A stretch of 48,058 nt of DNA from contig SFLS01000005.1 of assembly GCA_004554485.1 (NCBI GenBank), forward strand, positions 1 through 48,058. The letters are read 5' to 3'. The DNA is from Oscillospiraceae bacterium. GTDB taxonomy: Bacteria > Bacillota > Clostridia > Oscillospirales > Ruminococcaceae. A model generated the notes under the pieces. That model searched no databases, had not been told where the DNA came from, and was given only the letters and a program-made list of their open reading frames with translations. The position numbers were made by a program, and so were the translations under genes. Shown here one piece after another: positions 30,477 through 39,242 of the stretch. Within the stretch, counting starts at the first letter, position 1. Every line of letters begins with the position of its first letter.

Positions 30477-31487
30477 ATGATCGAGATCAAGAATCTATCC
30501 AAGACCTATTCCCTTTCGGATGGCAGCGTTGAGGCGTTGAAGAACGTCTCGCTGACCATCCCGGACGGGGATATCTATGGAATCATCGGCATGAGCGGCG
30601 CCGGCAAAAGCACACTGGTGCGCTGCATCAATATGCTGGAACGGCCCACCTGTGGCCAGGTAATCATTGACGGTCAGGACCTGACCGTCATGAGCGAAAA
30701 AGAGCTGCGTGCCCTGCGGCAGAGCATCACCATGATTTTTCAGGGTTTTAATCTGCTGATGCAGAAAAACTGCCTGAAGAACGTGTGCTTCCCGCTGGAG
30801 CTGGCCGGGGTAAAAAAAGCCGAAGCGACCAAAAAAGCGATGGAACTGCTGGAGCTGGTCGGTCTGCAGGATAAAGCGCAGGCCTACCCTGCCCAGCTTT
30901 CCGGCGGGCAGCAGCAGCGGGTAGCCATTGCCCGCGCGCTGGCCACCAACCCCAAGGTACTGCTGTGCGATGAAGCCACCAGCGCCCTGGACCCCAAAAC
31001 TACCAACTCCATTCTGGAGCTGATCCGCAGCATCAACCAGAAGCTGGGAATCACCGTGATCATCATCACCCACCAGATGAGCGTGGTGGAATCGACCTGC
31101 CGCCATGTCGCCATCCTGGAGGAGGGCGAAGTGGTGGAGCAGGGCGAGGTAAGCCAGGTTTTCTCCCACCCGAAATCCAATGCCGCCCGCCGGCTGGTTT
31201 TCCCGGAGGGAAATCCCGAAAGCCTGCTGTGCGTGATCCCCGGCGCCCGGCTGATCCGGGTCGTCTTTAACGGAGCCGATGCCACCGGCAAGCCGCTGAT
31301 CGCCCGCATGGCGACCGAAGCCGGAATCGAAGCGAATATTGCCTACGCCTCCACTCGCAGCATTGAGGGCAAGGCCTACGGCTCCATGCTGCTGAGCGTC
31401 GAGGATAAAAACGACAACCTTGACCGGGCTATCCGATACCTGACCCAGAACAGCGATGTGACCGCGCAGGAGGTGAGCCAATGCTGA
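30477..31487 (+). CDS. metN: Methionine importer ATPase MetN with NIL domain
   Basis: A 336-residue ATPase of the D/L-methionine importer. Walker A GMSGAGKST (38-46), signature LSGGQQQR (141-148) and Walker B LLCDEATSALD with Glu166 are intact. After about residue 250 it has the ACT-like NIL domain (LIRVVFNGADATGKPLIARM and following), which in E. coli MetN binds methionine and inhibits transport when the cell is replete. A second, post-translational methionine sensor is therefore present besides the leader. It overlaps metI by seven bases. Confidence 0.96.
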   Translation: MIEIKNLSKTYSLSDGSVEALKNVSLTIPDGDIYGIIGMSGAGKSTLVRCINMLERPTCGQVIIDGQDLTVMSEKELRALRQSITMIFQGFNLLMQKNCLKNVCFPLELAGVKKAEATKKAMELLELVGLQDKAQAYPAQLSGGQQQRVAIARALATNPKVLLCDEATSALDPKTTNSILELIRSINQKLGITVIIITHQMSVVESTCRHVAILEEGEVVEQGEVSQVFSHPKSNAARRLVFPEGNPESLLCVIPGARLIRVVFNGADATGKPLIARMATEAGIEANIAYASTRSIEGKAYGSMLLSVEDKNDNLDRAIRYLTQNSDVTAQEVSQC

Positions 31488-32191
31488 GCAATCTGTTTTC
31501 CGCCGAAGTGCTTCAGGAAACCTTGGAAATCGTAAAGGGGCAGTTTGCGCTGGCCTTCTGGGAGACGCTGTATGTCACTGTTGCCGCCATGTTTTTTGCC
31601 GTACTGCTGGGACTGCCTCTGGGTGTGCTGCTGGTAGTTGGTGAAAAAAACGGACTGGCTCCCCTGCCCGGCTGGCTGATGAAAACGCTGAATGTTATCA
31701 TCAACCTGCTGCGTTCGGTACCGTTTTTGATCTTGATGATCCTTCTGTTTCCGTTGACAAGAGCCATCATCGGCACCGCCGTCGGTACGGCCGCTTCCAT
31801 TGTACCGCTGACCATCGCCGCCTTTCCCTTTGTGGCCCGGTTGGTCGAAAGCAGCCTGCGGGAGCTGAATCCCAATATCATTGAGATGTCCCGCAGCATG
31901 GGCGCTTCCCCCCTGCAGACCATTGTCAAGGTGATGATCCCCGAGGCGATCCCCTCGCTGATCTCCAACGCTACCATAGCCATTACCACCATATTGGGTT
32001 ATACCGCCATGAGCGGTATTATCGGGGGCGGCGGCCTGGGTAAAATCGCCATCAACTATGGTTATTACCGCTATAAGTATCTTGTTATGCTGCTGGCGGT
32101 CATTCTGCTCATCGTCATCGTGCAGGTCTTCCAAAGTGTCGGTACCCATCTTGCCGTTCGGCTGGATAAGCGCCTGAAGCAAAACCACTGA
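31481..32191 (+). CDS. metI: Methionine importer permease MetI
   Basis: A 236-residue permease with about five to six membrane helices. The EAA coupling loop is seen as ESSLRELNPNIIEMSRSMGASPLQTIVKVMIPEA (about 124-157), with the typical GAS-P-Q turn that docks on MetN. It ends in a basic cytoplasmic tail. The start lies inside metN, implying coupled translation. It is followed by a strong terminator. Confidence 0.95.
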   Translation: MLSNLFSAEVLQETLEIVKGQFALAFWETLYVTVAAMFFAVLLGLPLGVLLVVGEKNGLAPLPGWLMKTLNVIINLLRSVPFLILMILLFPLTRAIIGTAVGTAASIVPLTIAAFPFVARLVESSLRELNPNIIEMSRSMGASPLQTIVKVMIPEAIPSLISNATIAITTILGYTAMSGIIGGGGLGKIAINYGYYRYKYLVMLLAVILLIVIVQVFQSVGTHLAVRLDKRLKQNH

Positions 32192-32216
32192 TTCAATCTT
32201 CTCCTCTCCTCATATA

Positions 32217-32266
32217 AAAACGGCTCAGCAACCGTAATGCGGTTGCTGAGCCGTTTTACTTTATTC
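32217..32266. terminator. Terminator after metI, probably bidirectional
   Basis: CGGCTCAGCAACCG and CGGTTGCTGAGCCG form a perfect 14-pair stem with a TAATG loop. TTTT follows on the plus strand and T5 on the minus strand, so it can also end the galK transcript, whose stop is 100 bases away. Nothing else was seen in 32267-32365. Confidence 0.9.
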
Positions 32267-32365
32267 TTTTGGGTATTGCGGAAATGGCAAATGCCTTACC
32301 CCGGATTCTTTCGAAACGCTCCGCAGTCTTTGCAAACCACACCGTGAAAGGTCCGCCATGGCTTT

Positions 32366-33652
32366 TCAGCCCGGGAACGGAAATTCACAGCTGCCGACGG
32401 GGCGGATACGCAAAGCCGTGCAGCTGCGGGGCCCAAACACCTCGCTCATCCGCCGGCAGAAGTCACGCTCCAGCGCCCGCGGCACCAGCGCCTGCACCGT
32501 ACCGGCAAAACCGCCGCCGTGAACCCGCCATCCGCCCGCCCCCTTCAGCAGCTCCTCGCAAAGGGAAAGCGCCAGCGCCAGGCTGCGCTCGCCGGAATCG
32601 GCGGGGAAAATATTTTGCAGACGGAAGAAAGAGGATTCCCCGGAAGCGAGCATCTCCTCCAGATAGGCGTCAGGCGTTTCCTGCCGGAGCGCGGCGGCCA
32701 TGCGGGGGACCCGTTCATTTTCTGCAAAAAAGTGCATTGCCCGCAGAATAGCGCGGTCGGAAACGCGCCCGCGCAGTGCCGGCAGTTCCGCTTCAAAGCG
32801 CCCCGGCGCCACTTCCCGGAGCGTACGGCAGCCAAAGCAAGCCGCCACCTCGCGCATCTCCCGCGGGATCGCGGCGTAGTCTTCGGTCAAGTCCGAGTGA
32901 CTGCCTCCGGTATTGACCACATAAAGCGACATCCCCCATTTTTCAAAGCCGCAGGGGATGTTTTCCACCACAGGCGCCTGCGGGCAGAGAAAATCGATAG
33001 AAACGGCATTCCCCACCGCCGCCGCCATCTGGTCCATCAGGCCGCACGGTTTGCCGAAATACTCGTTTTCGGCATACTGGCCGAGGCGCGCAAGCGGTAC
33101 CGGCGGGATAGTGCCCTCATTGTAAAGCCGGTTCAGAATCTCCCCCATCAGCAGCTCAAAGGAGGCGGAGGAGGAAAGCCCGGAGCCGGTGGGCACACCG
33201 GAATCGGTATAAGCCAAAAAGCCGCCGGCGGCGTACCCTTCGCGGGCAAAACCCGCCAGAATCCCACGGATCAGCGAGGGGGAATGGCCCCGTTCCGCCG
33301 GATAATGGGCAAGATCCCGCCAATCGATGGGCGGCAGCGGGTGGGAGGAGGAAGCGATCTTGATGGCGCCCTGCGGCTGCGGAGAGACGGCGGCCAGCTT
33401 ATCCAGCGTCACGGCCGCCGCCAGCACCCGCCCGTTCTGATGATCGGTATGGTTACCGCCCAGTTCGGTACGGCCGGGCGCGCTGAAAAGACGCACCTCT
33501 TCCCTTTCCCCAAACTGCCGGGTGAAGCATTCCAGCAGCTCCAGGTAGCGCTGCCGGTGCGGCGCCGGATCATCGGTAACATAAAGCCGGCAAAGTGCGG
33601 CATCACAGGCTCCTGTGTTAAATGCATTTTGCCACTGGACAGCAGACGGCAT
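32366..33652 (-). CDS. galK: Galactokinase
   Basis: Phosphorylates galactose at C1, the first Leloir step; the galactose could come from the alpha-galactosidase at 3871-6231. At 428 residues it is a GHMP kinase with the galactokinase signature GRTELGGNHTDHQ (60-72), the ATP loop PTGSGLSSSAS (154-164) and the catalytic Asp207 in GLMDQMAAAVG. C-terminal motif 3 is HGGGFAGTVQA. It follows the phosphatase-family gene by 16 bases with a GGAGGAA ribosome site. No galT or galE is visible in the window. Confidence 0.95.
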   Translation of the reverse strand: MPSAVQWQNAFNTGACDAALCRLYVTDDPAPHRQRYLELLECFTRQFGEREEVRLFSAPGRTELGGNHTDHQNGRVLAAAVTLDKLAAVSPQPQGAIKIASSSHPLPPIDWRDLAHYPAERGHSPSLIRGILAGFAREGYAAGGFLAYTDSGVPTGSGLSSSASFELLMGEILNRLYNEGTIPPVPLARLGQYAENEYFGKPCGLMDQMAAAVGNAVSIDFLCPQAPVVENIPCGFEKWGMSLYVVNTGGSHSDLTEDYAAIPREMREVAACFGCRTLREVAPGRFEAELPALRGRVSDRAILRAMHFFAENERVPRMAAALRQETPDAYLEEMLASGESSFFRLQNIFPADSGERSLALALSLCEELLKGAGGWRVHGGGFAGTVQALVPRALERDFCRRMSEVFGPRSCTALRIRPVGSCEFPFPG

Positions 33653-33668
33653 ACTTGTTCCTCCCTGA

Positions 33669-34748
33669 TCAGACCGGATTGAGGGTAAAGCGCATCACGA
33701 CCGGGTTATGGTCCGAATAGGTAAATCCGGTCTGGACATTTTCAAGGTATGTAACGGTAACATTGTCACTGACGATAAAGCCATCCACAATAATGGTAAA
33801 GTTCCCCTCTTCATAGGGGATATCGCAGTTGCGGCAGGTGGGCCGCTGCTCCCCGCAGGTGTAATCGGTACAGCGGATAAGTCCCTTGGGCAACATATCG
33901 ATGGGGAATGGCTGCGCCCAGCCGAATTCAGCGGTTTCGCTGCCGTTGAGTTGCTGGGTGGAATCTCCGGTAAAATCGTGATTGAAGTCTCCGCCGCAGA
34001 CGCAGTAGTTGCCGGCGCGGTATTCCTCCAGCATATCGCTAAACAGCATATTCATCTGGGCGGCGCGGATCTCATCGCTGCCGCCGTAGGCGGAAAGATG
34101 AACATTATACAGCACCAGCTCTCGGCCGTTTTCCACCGGGATGCGGGAAACGGTATAGCAGCGGTCCAGGTCCAGGAACCTGGAAAACCCGGTGGAAATG
34201 GGCAGGCTGCGGCGCAGCGCAGAAGTCACAGCCACATTGCTGAAGGTGACCATGCTGCTGTTGGAGCTGCCGTGCGGCTGCGTAAAGGGGTACATCAAGA
34301 AAGCGGAGTGATAATTGACGGCGGAAACTTCGGCGCTCTGCGGAAAAGCGGCGCGCAGCAGCTCCTGCTGGTCAATGTGGTAGCTTCGGGTGGAATCAAA
34401 ATCCACCTCCTGGAACAGTACAAAATCCGGCTTTGCCAGAGAGACCTGCTGGGCCGCCTCGTTGACACAATCGGTAACGCTTTGGGGACTGGCTGCCCAG
34501 GATTGCGTGCCGCCATCCATAAAGAAAGTGAAATCATCGGTATAAGCGCCAAAACCGATATTCTGCGTCACGACGGTATATTCCCTATCCGTGCCGGCCG
34601 AAGCAGCAACCTCCTGGGGGTTCCGCGGCGCCAGCGCCTGGCGGTCTGGTATGCGGTCATAGCTGAGGATGACATAGAGCAGATAGATGACCGCCGCCGC
34701 CAGAATGACCGCCAAAAGGATCAGCAGGAACTTGAACAGCTTTTTCAT
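33669..34748 (-). CDS. Membrane-anchored endonuclease/exonuclease/phosphatase-family protein
   Basis: A 359-residue protein with one N-terminal membrane helix (about 6-28) and a DNase I-like EEP domain outside or facing the membrane. EEP landmarks in order: TQNIGFG, LFQEVD with the metal-binding Glu, NVHLSAYGG, GGDFNHD, IVDGFIVSD and the terminal SDHNPV with the catalytic His. The superfamily includes nucleases, sphingomyelinases and inositol phosphatases; this member cannot be assigned by eye. The short basic N-terminus before the helix suggests that the domain is extracellular. It lies between a TIM-barrel gene and galK in one operon. Confidence 0.87.
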   Translation of the reverse strand: MKKLFKFLLILLAVILAAAVIYLLYVILSYDRIPDRQALAPRNPQEVAASAGTDREYTVVTQNIGFGAYTDDFTFFMDGGTQSWAASPQSVTDCVNEAAQQVSLAKPDFVLFQEVDFDSTRSYHIDQQELLRAAFPQSAEVSAVNYHSAFLMYPFTQPHGSSNSSMVTFSNVAVTSALRRSLPISTGFSRFLDLDRCYTVSRIPVENGRELVLYNVHLSAYGGSDEIRAAQMNMLFSDMLEEYRAGNYCVCGGDFNHDFTGDSTQQLNGSETAEFGWAQPFPIDMLPKGLIRCTDYTCGEQRPTCRNCDIPYEEGNFTIIVDGFIVSDNVTVTYLENVQTGFTYSDHNPVVMRFTLNPV

Positions 34749-34780
34749 TTCTTCTCTCCTCCCTTGTCGTGTCGGTCCGG

Positions 34781-35506
34781 TTACAGCAGCTGCAGAATAT
34801 CCTCATCGTCGACCGGTTGGGGCGGGGCTGCTGCGGCAGTCTCCCGATAGCCGCTCATAATAACCCGGAACAGCTCCTTGGTGGAGGGCGGCGTATAGCT
34901 GATCGCGTTTGCACCCGCTTCTATGGTTTTTGAGATGGATTCTTCGGTAGGGCCGCCGGTCGCGATGATGGGAAGCGTGGGAAACCGCTCCCGGATAATC
35001 CGCACGACCTCGGCTGTACGCTCGGCCGCGGAAACATTCAGCACCGACGCTCCGGCGGCCAGACGGGCCTCAATATCGTAATTTTCGCCGGTAACAGTCG
35101 CGATGATCGGAATATCCACTACTTTTTTCATGCTTTCCACCGTCTCGTTGCGCATGGGGGCATTCACCACTACACCAAACGCGCCCTGCGCTTCGGCATC
35201 CTTGGCCAGCATGACGCTGCGCAGGCCGTCTGTAACGCCGCCGCCTACCCCGCACACCACCGGAATGGAGGAGGCGGAAATAATGGCATCCATAATGACC
35301 TGCTGCGGGGTAAAGGGATAGACCGCCAGCACAGCGTCGGCATTACAGTTGCGGATGATGGCGATATCGGTGGTAAAAACCAGCGATTTGATCCTGCGCC
35401 CCATGATAACAATGCCGCTGGCACGCCGGATCACCGAAGGCAGGGCAAGACTGTTGTGGTCGCGCAGGGCGCTGTGAATAAAAGCAGGCTGTTGTTTTTG
35501 AGCCAT
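34781..35506 (-). CDS. Conserved TIM-barrel protein of unknown function
   Basis: A 241-residue (beta-alpha)8-type protein. Repeating strand ends are visible: SLVFTTD-like KSLVFTTDIAII, ADAVLAVYPFTPQ, IPVVCGVGGGVTDG, GAFGVVVNAPM, IPIIATVTGENYDI, ASVLNVSAAERT and the phosphate-binding-like IIATGGPTEESI, then AGANAISYTPPS. The last two resemble the phosphate cup of thiamine phosphate synthase or NanE-type barrels, so the ligand may be phosphorylated. I know similar proteins in Firmicutes only under vague names such as hydrolase. AAAGGAGGT precedes the ATG. It heads the operon with the EEP protein and galK. Confidence 0.75.
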   Translation of the reverse strand: MAQKQQPAFIHSALRDHNSLALPSVIRRASGIVIMGRRIKSLVFTTDIAIIRNCNADAVLAVYPFTPQQVIMDAIISASSIPVVCGVGGGVTDGLRSVMLAKDAEAQGAFGVVVNAPMRNETVESMKKVVDIPIIATVTGENYDIEARLAAGASVLNVSAAERTAEVVRIIRERFPTLPIIATGGPTEESISKTIEAGANAISYTPPSTKELFRVIMSGYRETAAAAPPQPVDDEDILQLL

Positions 35507-35694
35507 AGGTACCTCCTTTACGGTCGTTCAATCGTTTGGGAAATGGTTGCGGCGCTTTGATGCGCTCCGCCCGGCTGAATAATAAAATGGAAAGTATATC
35601 CTCAGTATACAATACGGAGTAATAAAAATGTTGGAACAAAATCAGGAAATCCTCCGCAGGGCGGGTTTTCCGTTTTGTATATGGCTTTTGGGGC

Positions 35695-36648
35695 TTAATA
35701 AAATGTGGCGACCTCCTGCTCCGGTTCCTCCGCCGGGATGCAGGCGGTGACCGAAAGCACCGGCCCGCGCCGGCCGTAAACGGGGCTGTACTGCACCGAG
35801 ATATTGGCGGTAACGGTGTACCAGCCGCCGTTTTCCAGCTTTTCGGGGTTGTAGCCGGTACACGCCAATCCCATAAAGGTGATATCCTCGACGCAGCAGG
35901 TCATCACATGGCGGCCGCAGACAAAGCAGTTCTTCAGGCTCTTGTGGCGGGTCACCGCCCGTCCCTTGAACCGGACCGTTTTTCCCTGGTATTTCTGCAT
36001 TTCCTCGGTGAGATCCCGGTACCAAACGGCAAAATCGGCATCCGCGATCTCGATAATCGGCGCTTCGATATCAAAGGGGAGCGGGTCCTCAATCTCATCG
36101 TAATCGAAGCTGCCGTCCACATAGTCATAGCCGATTTCGGTACGGCGGCTGACCCCGCGGACCACCTTGTGGATCTCCGTTTTGTCGGCGCCCACCGGCG
36201 CGCGGTTCAGCAGAACCATCTCGCAGCTGGTCAGCTTATCCACCATCAGGCTGCGCATATTGGTGTTATAGCTCAGGAAAGTATTGTAATCCGCCAGCAT
36301 GACTTCCTGGTAGATCATCCATCCGGCAGGCATCTGCTCGTACAGGCGCTGCAGCTGCCACATCCCGTTATATTCGATCACCACGCGATCCACCCGGTGG
36401 ATCTTCTGCCATTCGCCCAAGCGGGCAGTTGTCAGCTCCTCCTCGCTTTCTATGGGCAGGATGTGAACGTTTTTCATCAGCGGATGGGAAAGGTCGTACT
36501 CCTCCTCCCCCTCCTCACAAAGCACCAGCAGGGTGTGTTCGCCGGAATTGAACTTTTTGTCCTCCAGCGTTTCCCGAATAAAGCGGGTCTTGCCGCCCTC
36601 CAGAAAACCGGTAAAGAGGTACACCGGTATCTCGACAGGTTTTGCCAT
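35695..36648 (-). CDS. Divergent G3E GTPase-like protein with Cys-rich C-terminal domain
   Basis: A 317-residue protein. The N-terminus begins like a COG0523 GTPase with Walker A GFLEGGKT (14-21), but the CxCC metal motif and the ENEFGE region are absent, replaced by an acidic LCEEGEEEYD. From about residue 215 it continues into an oligonucleotide-binding-like domain with CFVCGRHVMTCC (241-252) and a further Cys263, resembling the DUF1980/TIGR03943 group found beside metal permeases. It lies 15 bases downstream of the His-rich GTPase, so a joint role in metal (probably zinc) handling is inferred. The fusion of these two parts in one chain is unusual to me. Confidence 0.7.
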   Translation of the reverse strand: MAKPVEIPVYLFTGFLEGGKTRFIRETLEDKKFNSGEHTLLVLCEEGEEEYDLSHPLMKNVHILPIESEEELTTARLGEWQKIHRVDRVVIEYNGMWQLQRLYEQMPAGWMIYQEVMLADYNTFLSYNTNMRSLMVDKLTSCEMVLLNRAPVGADKTEIHKVVRGVSRRTEIGYDYVDGSFDYDEIEDPLPFDIEAPIIEIADADFAVWYRDLTEEMQKYQGKTVRFKGRAVTRHKSLKNCFVCGRHVMTCCVEDITFMGLACTGYNPEKLENGGWYTVTANISVQYSPVYGRRGPVLSVTACIPAEEPEQEVATFY

Positions 36649-36663
36649 GGTTCTTTCCTCCCG

Positions 36664-37797
36664 TCAGTTGAGATGGAACAGCGAAGCCAGCGTCTCTTCC
36701 TTCAGTTCGGCGCCGATGACACAAAGCCGACCGGTCACGCCGGCGGGGCCGTTGCGGACCTCCACCTCCCCGGGAACGTAATCAAAATGCAGCCAACGGC
36801 CGTCAGTCCCGGCCACAATGCCCTTGGCACGCAGCACCTGGCCATAATCGCCGGTATCCAGCGCCTGCAAAGCAGCGGACAACTCCGATTTTTCATAGGG
36901 GTGAGCCGTCTCCCGGCCCCAGCTGGTGAACACTTCATCCGCGTGATGATGCTCGTGGTCATGGCAGCCGCAGTCACAACCGTCCCCGTGATGGTGGTGA
37001 TGCTCATGCTCGTGACAGCCGCAGTCACAACCGTCCCCGTGATGGTGGTGATGCTCATGCTCGTGACTGCCGCAGTCGTAGTCGTCCTCGTGATGGTGGT
37101 GATGCTCATGCTCGTGACTGCCGCAGTCGCAGTCATCCTCGTGATGGTGGTGATGTTCGTGTTCCTGCTCCTCCGCCAGCTCCTCCAGGGCGGCAGCCAG
37201 GGTATCGCGACGCTCCATGGCGGCCAGCAGCTGTTTGCCGTTCAGTTCGTCCCAGGGGGTGGTTACAATAGTCGCGGCGGGGTTCTTTTCCCGCAGCAGC
37301 GCCACACAGGCATCCAGCTTTTTCTGCTCCATGCCGGCGGTACGGCTGAGGATGATGGCACTGGCGTGTTCCACCTGGTTATTGAAAAATTCGCCGAAAT
37401 TCTTCATATACATTTTAGCCTTGGCGGCATCCACCACGGTGGTAAAGCCGTTCAGGACAACCTCTTGGATACCGAGATCCTGCACGGCGCGGATGACGTC
37501 GCTGAGCTTTCCAACACCGGAAGGTTCGATGAGGATACGGTCGGGGTGATAGGTTTCCAGCACCTGGCGCAGCGCCTTGCCGAAATCGCCGACAAGGCTG
37601 CAGCAGATACAGCCGCTGTTCATTTCGGTAATATTGATGCCGGCCTCCTGCAAAAAGCCGCCGTCAATGCCGATCTCGCCGAATTCATTTTCGATAAGGA
37701 CGATCTGCTCTCCGGTATAGGCCTCGGCGATCAGCTTTTTGATAAGGGTGGTTTTGCCCGCCCCGAGAAAGCCGGAGAAAATATCAATTTTAGTCAT
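36664..37797 (-). CDS. COG0523 G3E GTPase with long His/Cys-rich metal-binding repeats
   Basis: A 377-residue metal-chaperone GTPase of the CobW/YciC/ZNG1 group. Walker A is GFLGAGKTT (9-17), with ENEFGE (36-41) and the metal motif CICC (63-66). The CobW C-terminal domain runs from about 300 to the end. Between the domains lie four 17-residue repeats of EHEHHHHH followed by acidic residues and CDCGSH or CDCGCH, an obvious store for Zn2+, Ni2+ or Co2+. It probably loads metal into client proteins under scarcity. It has its own promoter and is followed by the second GTPase-like gene. No Zur-like operator was identified with confidence. Confidence 0.92.
   Translation of the reverse strand: MTKIDIFSGFLGAGKTTLIKKLIAEAYTGEQIVLIENEFGEIGIDGGFLQEAGINITEMNSGCICCSLVGDFGKALRQVLETYHPDRILIEPSGVGKLSDVIRAVQDLGIQEVVLNGFTTVVDAAKAKMYMKNFGEFFNNQVEHASAIILSRTAGMEQKKLDACVALLREKNPAATIVTTPWDELNGKQLLAAMERRDTLAAALEELAEEQEHEHHHHHEDDCDCGSHEHEHHHHHEDDYDCGSHEHEHHHHHGDGCDCGCHEHEHHHHHGDGCDCGCHDHEHHHADEVFTSWGRETAHPYEKSELSAALQALDTGDYGQVLRAKGIVAGTDGRWLHFDYVPGEVEVRNGPAGVTGRLCVIGAELKEETLASLFHLN
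36943..37164 (-). repeat. Tandem 51-base repeats encoding His-rich metal-binding units
   Basis: Four near-identical 51-base units plus a partial fifth, each encoding 17 residues. Units fall into two pairs: one with HEDD and GSH, the other with HGDG and GCH. This suggests two rounds of duplication. Copy number is likely to vary between strains. Confidence 0.92.
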
Positions 37798-37846
37798 TCA
37801 AAGCATCTCTTTTCCATGGTTTTATTGATCCGATCGTTGAATTTAT

Positions 37847-37875
37847 ATTATACCACTTTTGTCAATTTTTCGCAA
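37847..37875 (-). promoter_or_regulatory. Promoter of the metal GTPase operon
   Basis: On the minus strand TTGCGA, a 17-base spacer and a perfect TATAAT, about 45 bases before the ATG and between this gene and the methyltransferase stop. Confidence 0.75.
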
Positions 37876-37878
37876 TGC

Positions 37879-39105
37879 TTATACCACCTGCAGCAGGTAA
37901 AACTTGAGATAATCAGTTTCCGGCACACCGGGCAGAATGGGATGATCCGGCGCCTGCTGGCGGGCTTCGATCTGGCGCAGCGTCACACCGGCATCCTGCG
38001 CGGCTTCCCGCAGCATCCGGCGGAACATCTCGTCGCTCATGAAATGGGAACAGGAACAGGTGGCCAGATAGCCGCCCCGCGGCAAAAGGCGAATCGCCTT
38101 CAGATTGATCTCCTTGTAGCCGTGGTATGCCCTGTCCGCCGTCGCCCGGCTTTTGGTAAAGGCGGGCGGGTCAAGGATGATATAATCATAATCGCATTTC
38201 TTCTCCCGGGCCATCCGGGTCAGCAGGTCAAAAACATCGGCGCAGAGGTAATCCAGATTGGTAAGCCCGTTCCGGCGGCCGTTTTCGGCGGCCAGCTCCA
38301 GCGCAAACTGCGAAACATCCACCGCCGTAACATGGGCCGCCCCCGCTGCCGCTGCGTTGAGCGCAAAGGCCCCGGTATGGGTAAAGCAATCCAACACCCG
38401 CCGGCCCTGTGCCAGCCGCGCCGCCGCCTGCCGGTTGTATTTCTGGTCCAAAAAGAAACCGGTCTTTTGCCCCTCGATGTAATCCACATCATAGCGCAGG
38501 CCGTTTTCGGTAATGATGACGTGCCCGTTCAGATCGTCCCGGAGTCCCTCCAGAGGATAAAAGCCCTTGTTCTGCCGCAGACCCTCCAGCTCCCGGATCG
38601 CTACATCGTTGCGCTCGTAGAGGGCGGCGATCTCGGCACCGTCCTCCCGCAGGCCCTCGACCAGCGCCCGGAACACCCACTCCTTGCGCTGTTCCATACC
38701 AAGGGAAAGGGTCTGGGTGACCAGGACGTTCTCAAACCGGTCCACCGTAAGGCCGGGGAACTGATCCGCCTCACCGAAAATCAGGCGGCAGCAGCGGTAA
38801 TCCGCCGGACCCATCACCGTTTTACGGTAATCCAGCGCGTAGCGTACCCTGCGGCGAAAAAAAGCCTCATCAAAGGTATCATTGGCGTTGCGGGAAAGGA
38901 TCCGTACCCGGATCTTGGAATGATCGTTGACCCAGCCGGTGCCGAGATAGCGCCCCTTGCTGCTGACAACATCCACCATATCGCCGTTGCGGTAGCCGCC
39001 CTCCACCGCGGTGATTTCCTCGCCGTACACCCACGGGTGTCCGGCGCGCAGGCTGCGCTCCGCCTTGGGCGTAACGGTAAAGACCGGAAAATCCCTTGCA
39101 ATCAT
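37879..39105 (-). CDS. rlmI: Class I 23S rRNA (cytosine-C5)-methyltransferase, RlmI type
   Basis: A 408-residue SAM-dependent methyltransferase. An N-terminal PUA domain (about 1-75, FTVTPKAERSLRAGHPWVYGEEI) precedes the RlmI middle domain with IFGEADQFPGLTVDRFENVLVTQ and a Rossmann SAM domain: VLDCFTHTGAFALNAAAAGAAHVTAVD (about 225-251), DYIILDPPAFTKSR with the DPPAF motif, and CSCSHF near the end. The E. coli homologue makes m5C1962 in 23S rRNA. The ATG at 39105 follows AAGGAGAAG; a longer frame lacks a ribosome site. It is a single-gene unit divergent from the flavodoxin. Confidence 0.92.
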   Translation of the reverse strand: MIARDFPVFTVTPKAERSLRAGHPWVYGEEITAVEGGYRNGDMVDVVSSKGRYLGTGWVNDHSKIRVRILSRNANDTFDEAFFRRRVRYALDYRKTVMGPADYRCCRLIFGEADQFPGLTVDRFENVLVTQTLSLGMEQRKEWVFRALVEGLREDGAEIAALYERNDVAIRELEGLRQNKGFYPLEGLRDDLNGHVIITENGLRYDVDYIEGQKTGFFLDQKYNRQAAARLAQGRRVLDCFTHTGAFALNAAAAGAAHVTAVDVSQFALELAAENGRRNGLTNLDYLCADVFDLLTRMAREKKCDYDYIILDPPAFTKSRATADRAYHGYKEINLKAIRLLPRGGYLATCSCSHFMSDEMFRRMLREAAQDAGVTLRQIEARQQAPDHPILPGVPETDYLKFYLLQVV

Positions 39106-39135
39106 AGCATCTTCTCCTTGCCGAAATCTTTTATT

Positions 39136-39164
39136 ATGATAGCTGTTTTCGGCATAAATTGCAA
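39136..39164 (-). promoter_or_regulatory. Promoter of the rRNA methyltransferase gene
   Basis: On the minus strand TTGCAA, a 17-base spacer and TATCAT, about 25 bases before the ribosome site. Confidence 0.7.
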
Positions 39165-39180
39165 GGGCGCGCCGTACCCC

Positions 39181-39210
39181 TTGCAGTCCGGTAACGCATC
39201 GGTGTATAAT
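39181..39210 (+). promoter_or_regulatory. Promoter of the flavodoxin gene
   Basis: TTGCAG, an 18-base spacer and a perfect TATAAT, 33 bases before the ATG. It lies back to back with the methyltransferase promoter. Confidence 0.78.
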
Positions 39211-39242
39211 CATGCTTGGAAAACCAAATGGAGGAATACGCT

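Noticed and set aside
35646..35673. Terminator after the second GTPase-like gene
   Set aside because: An imperfect GGAAA..CCGC stem is present on the minus strand, but mismatches and a poor T-run make it unconvincing.
36940..37165. Repeats as a CRISPR array
   Set aside because: The 51-base units are direct tandem copies without spacers, lie in frame inside a gene, and encode His-rich peptide.
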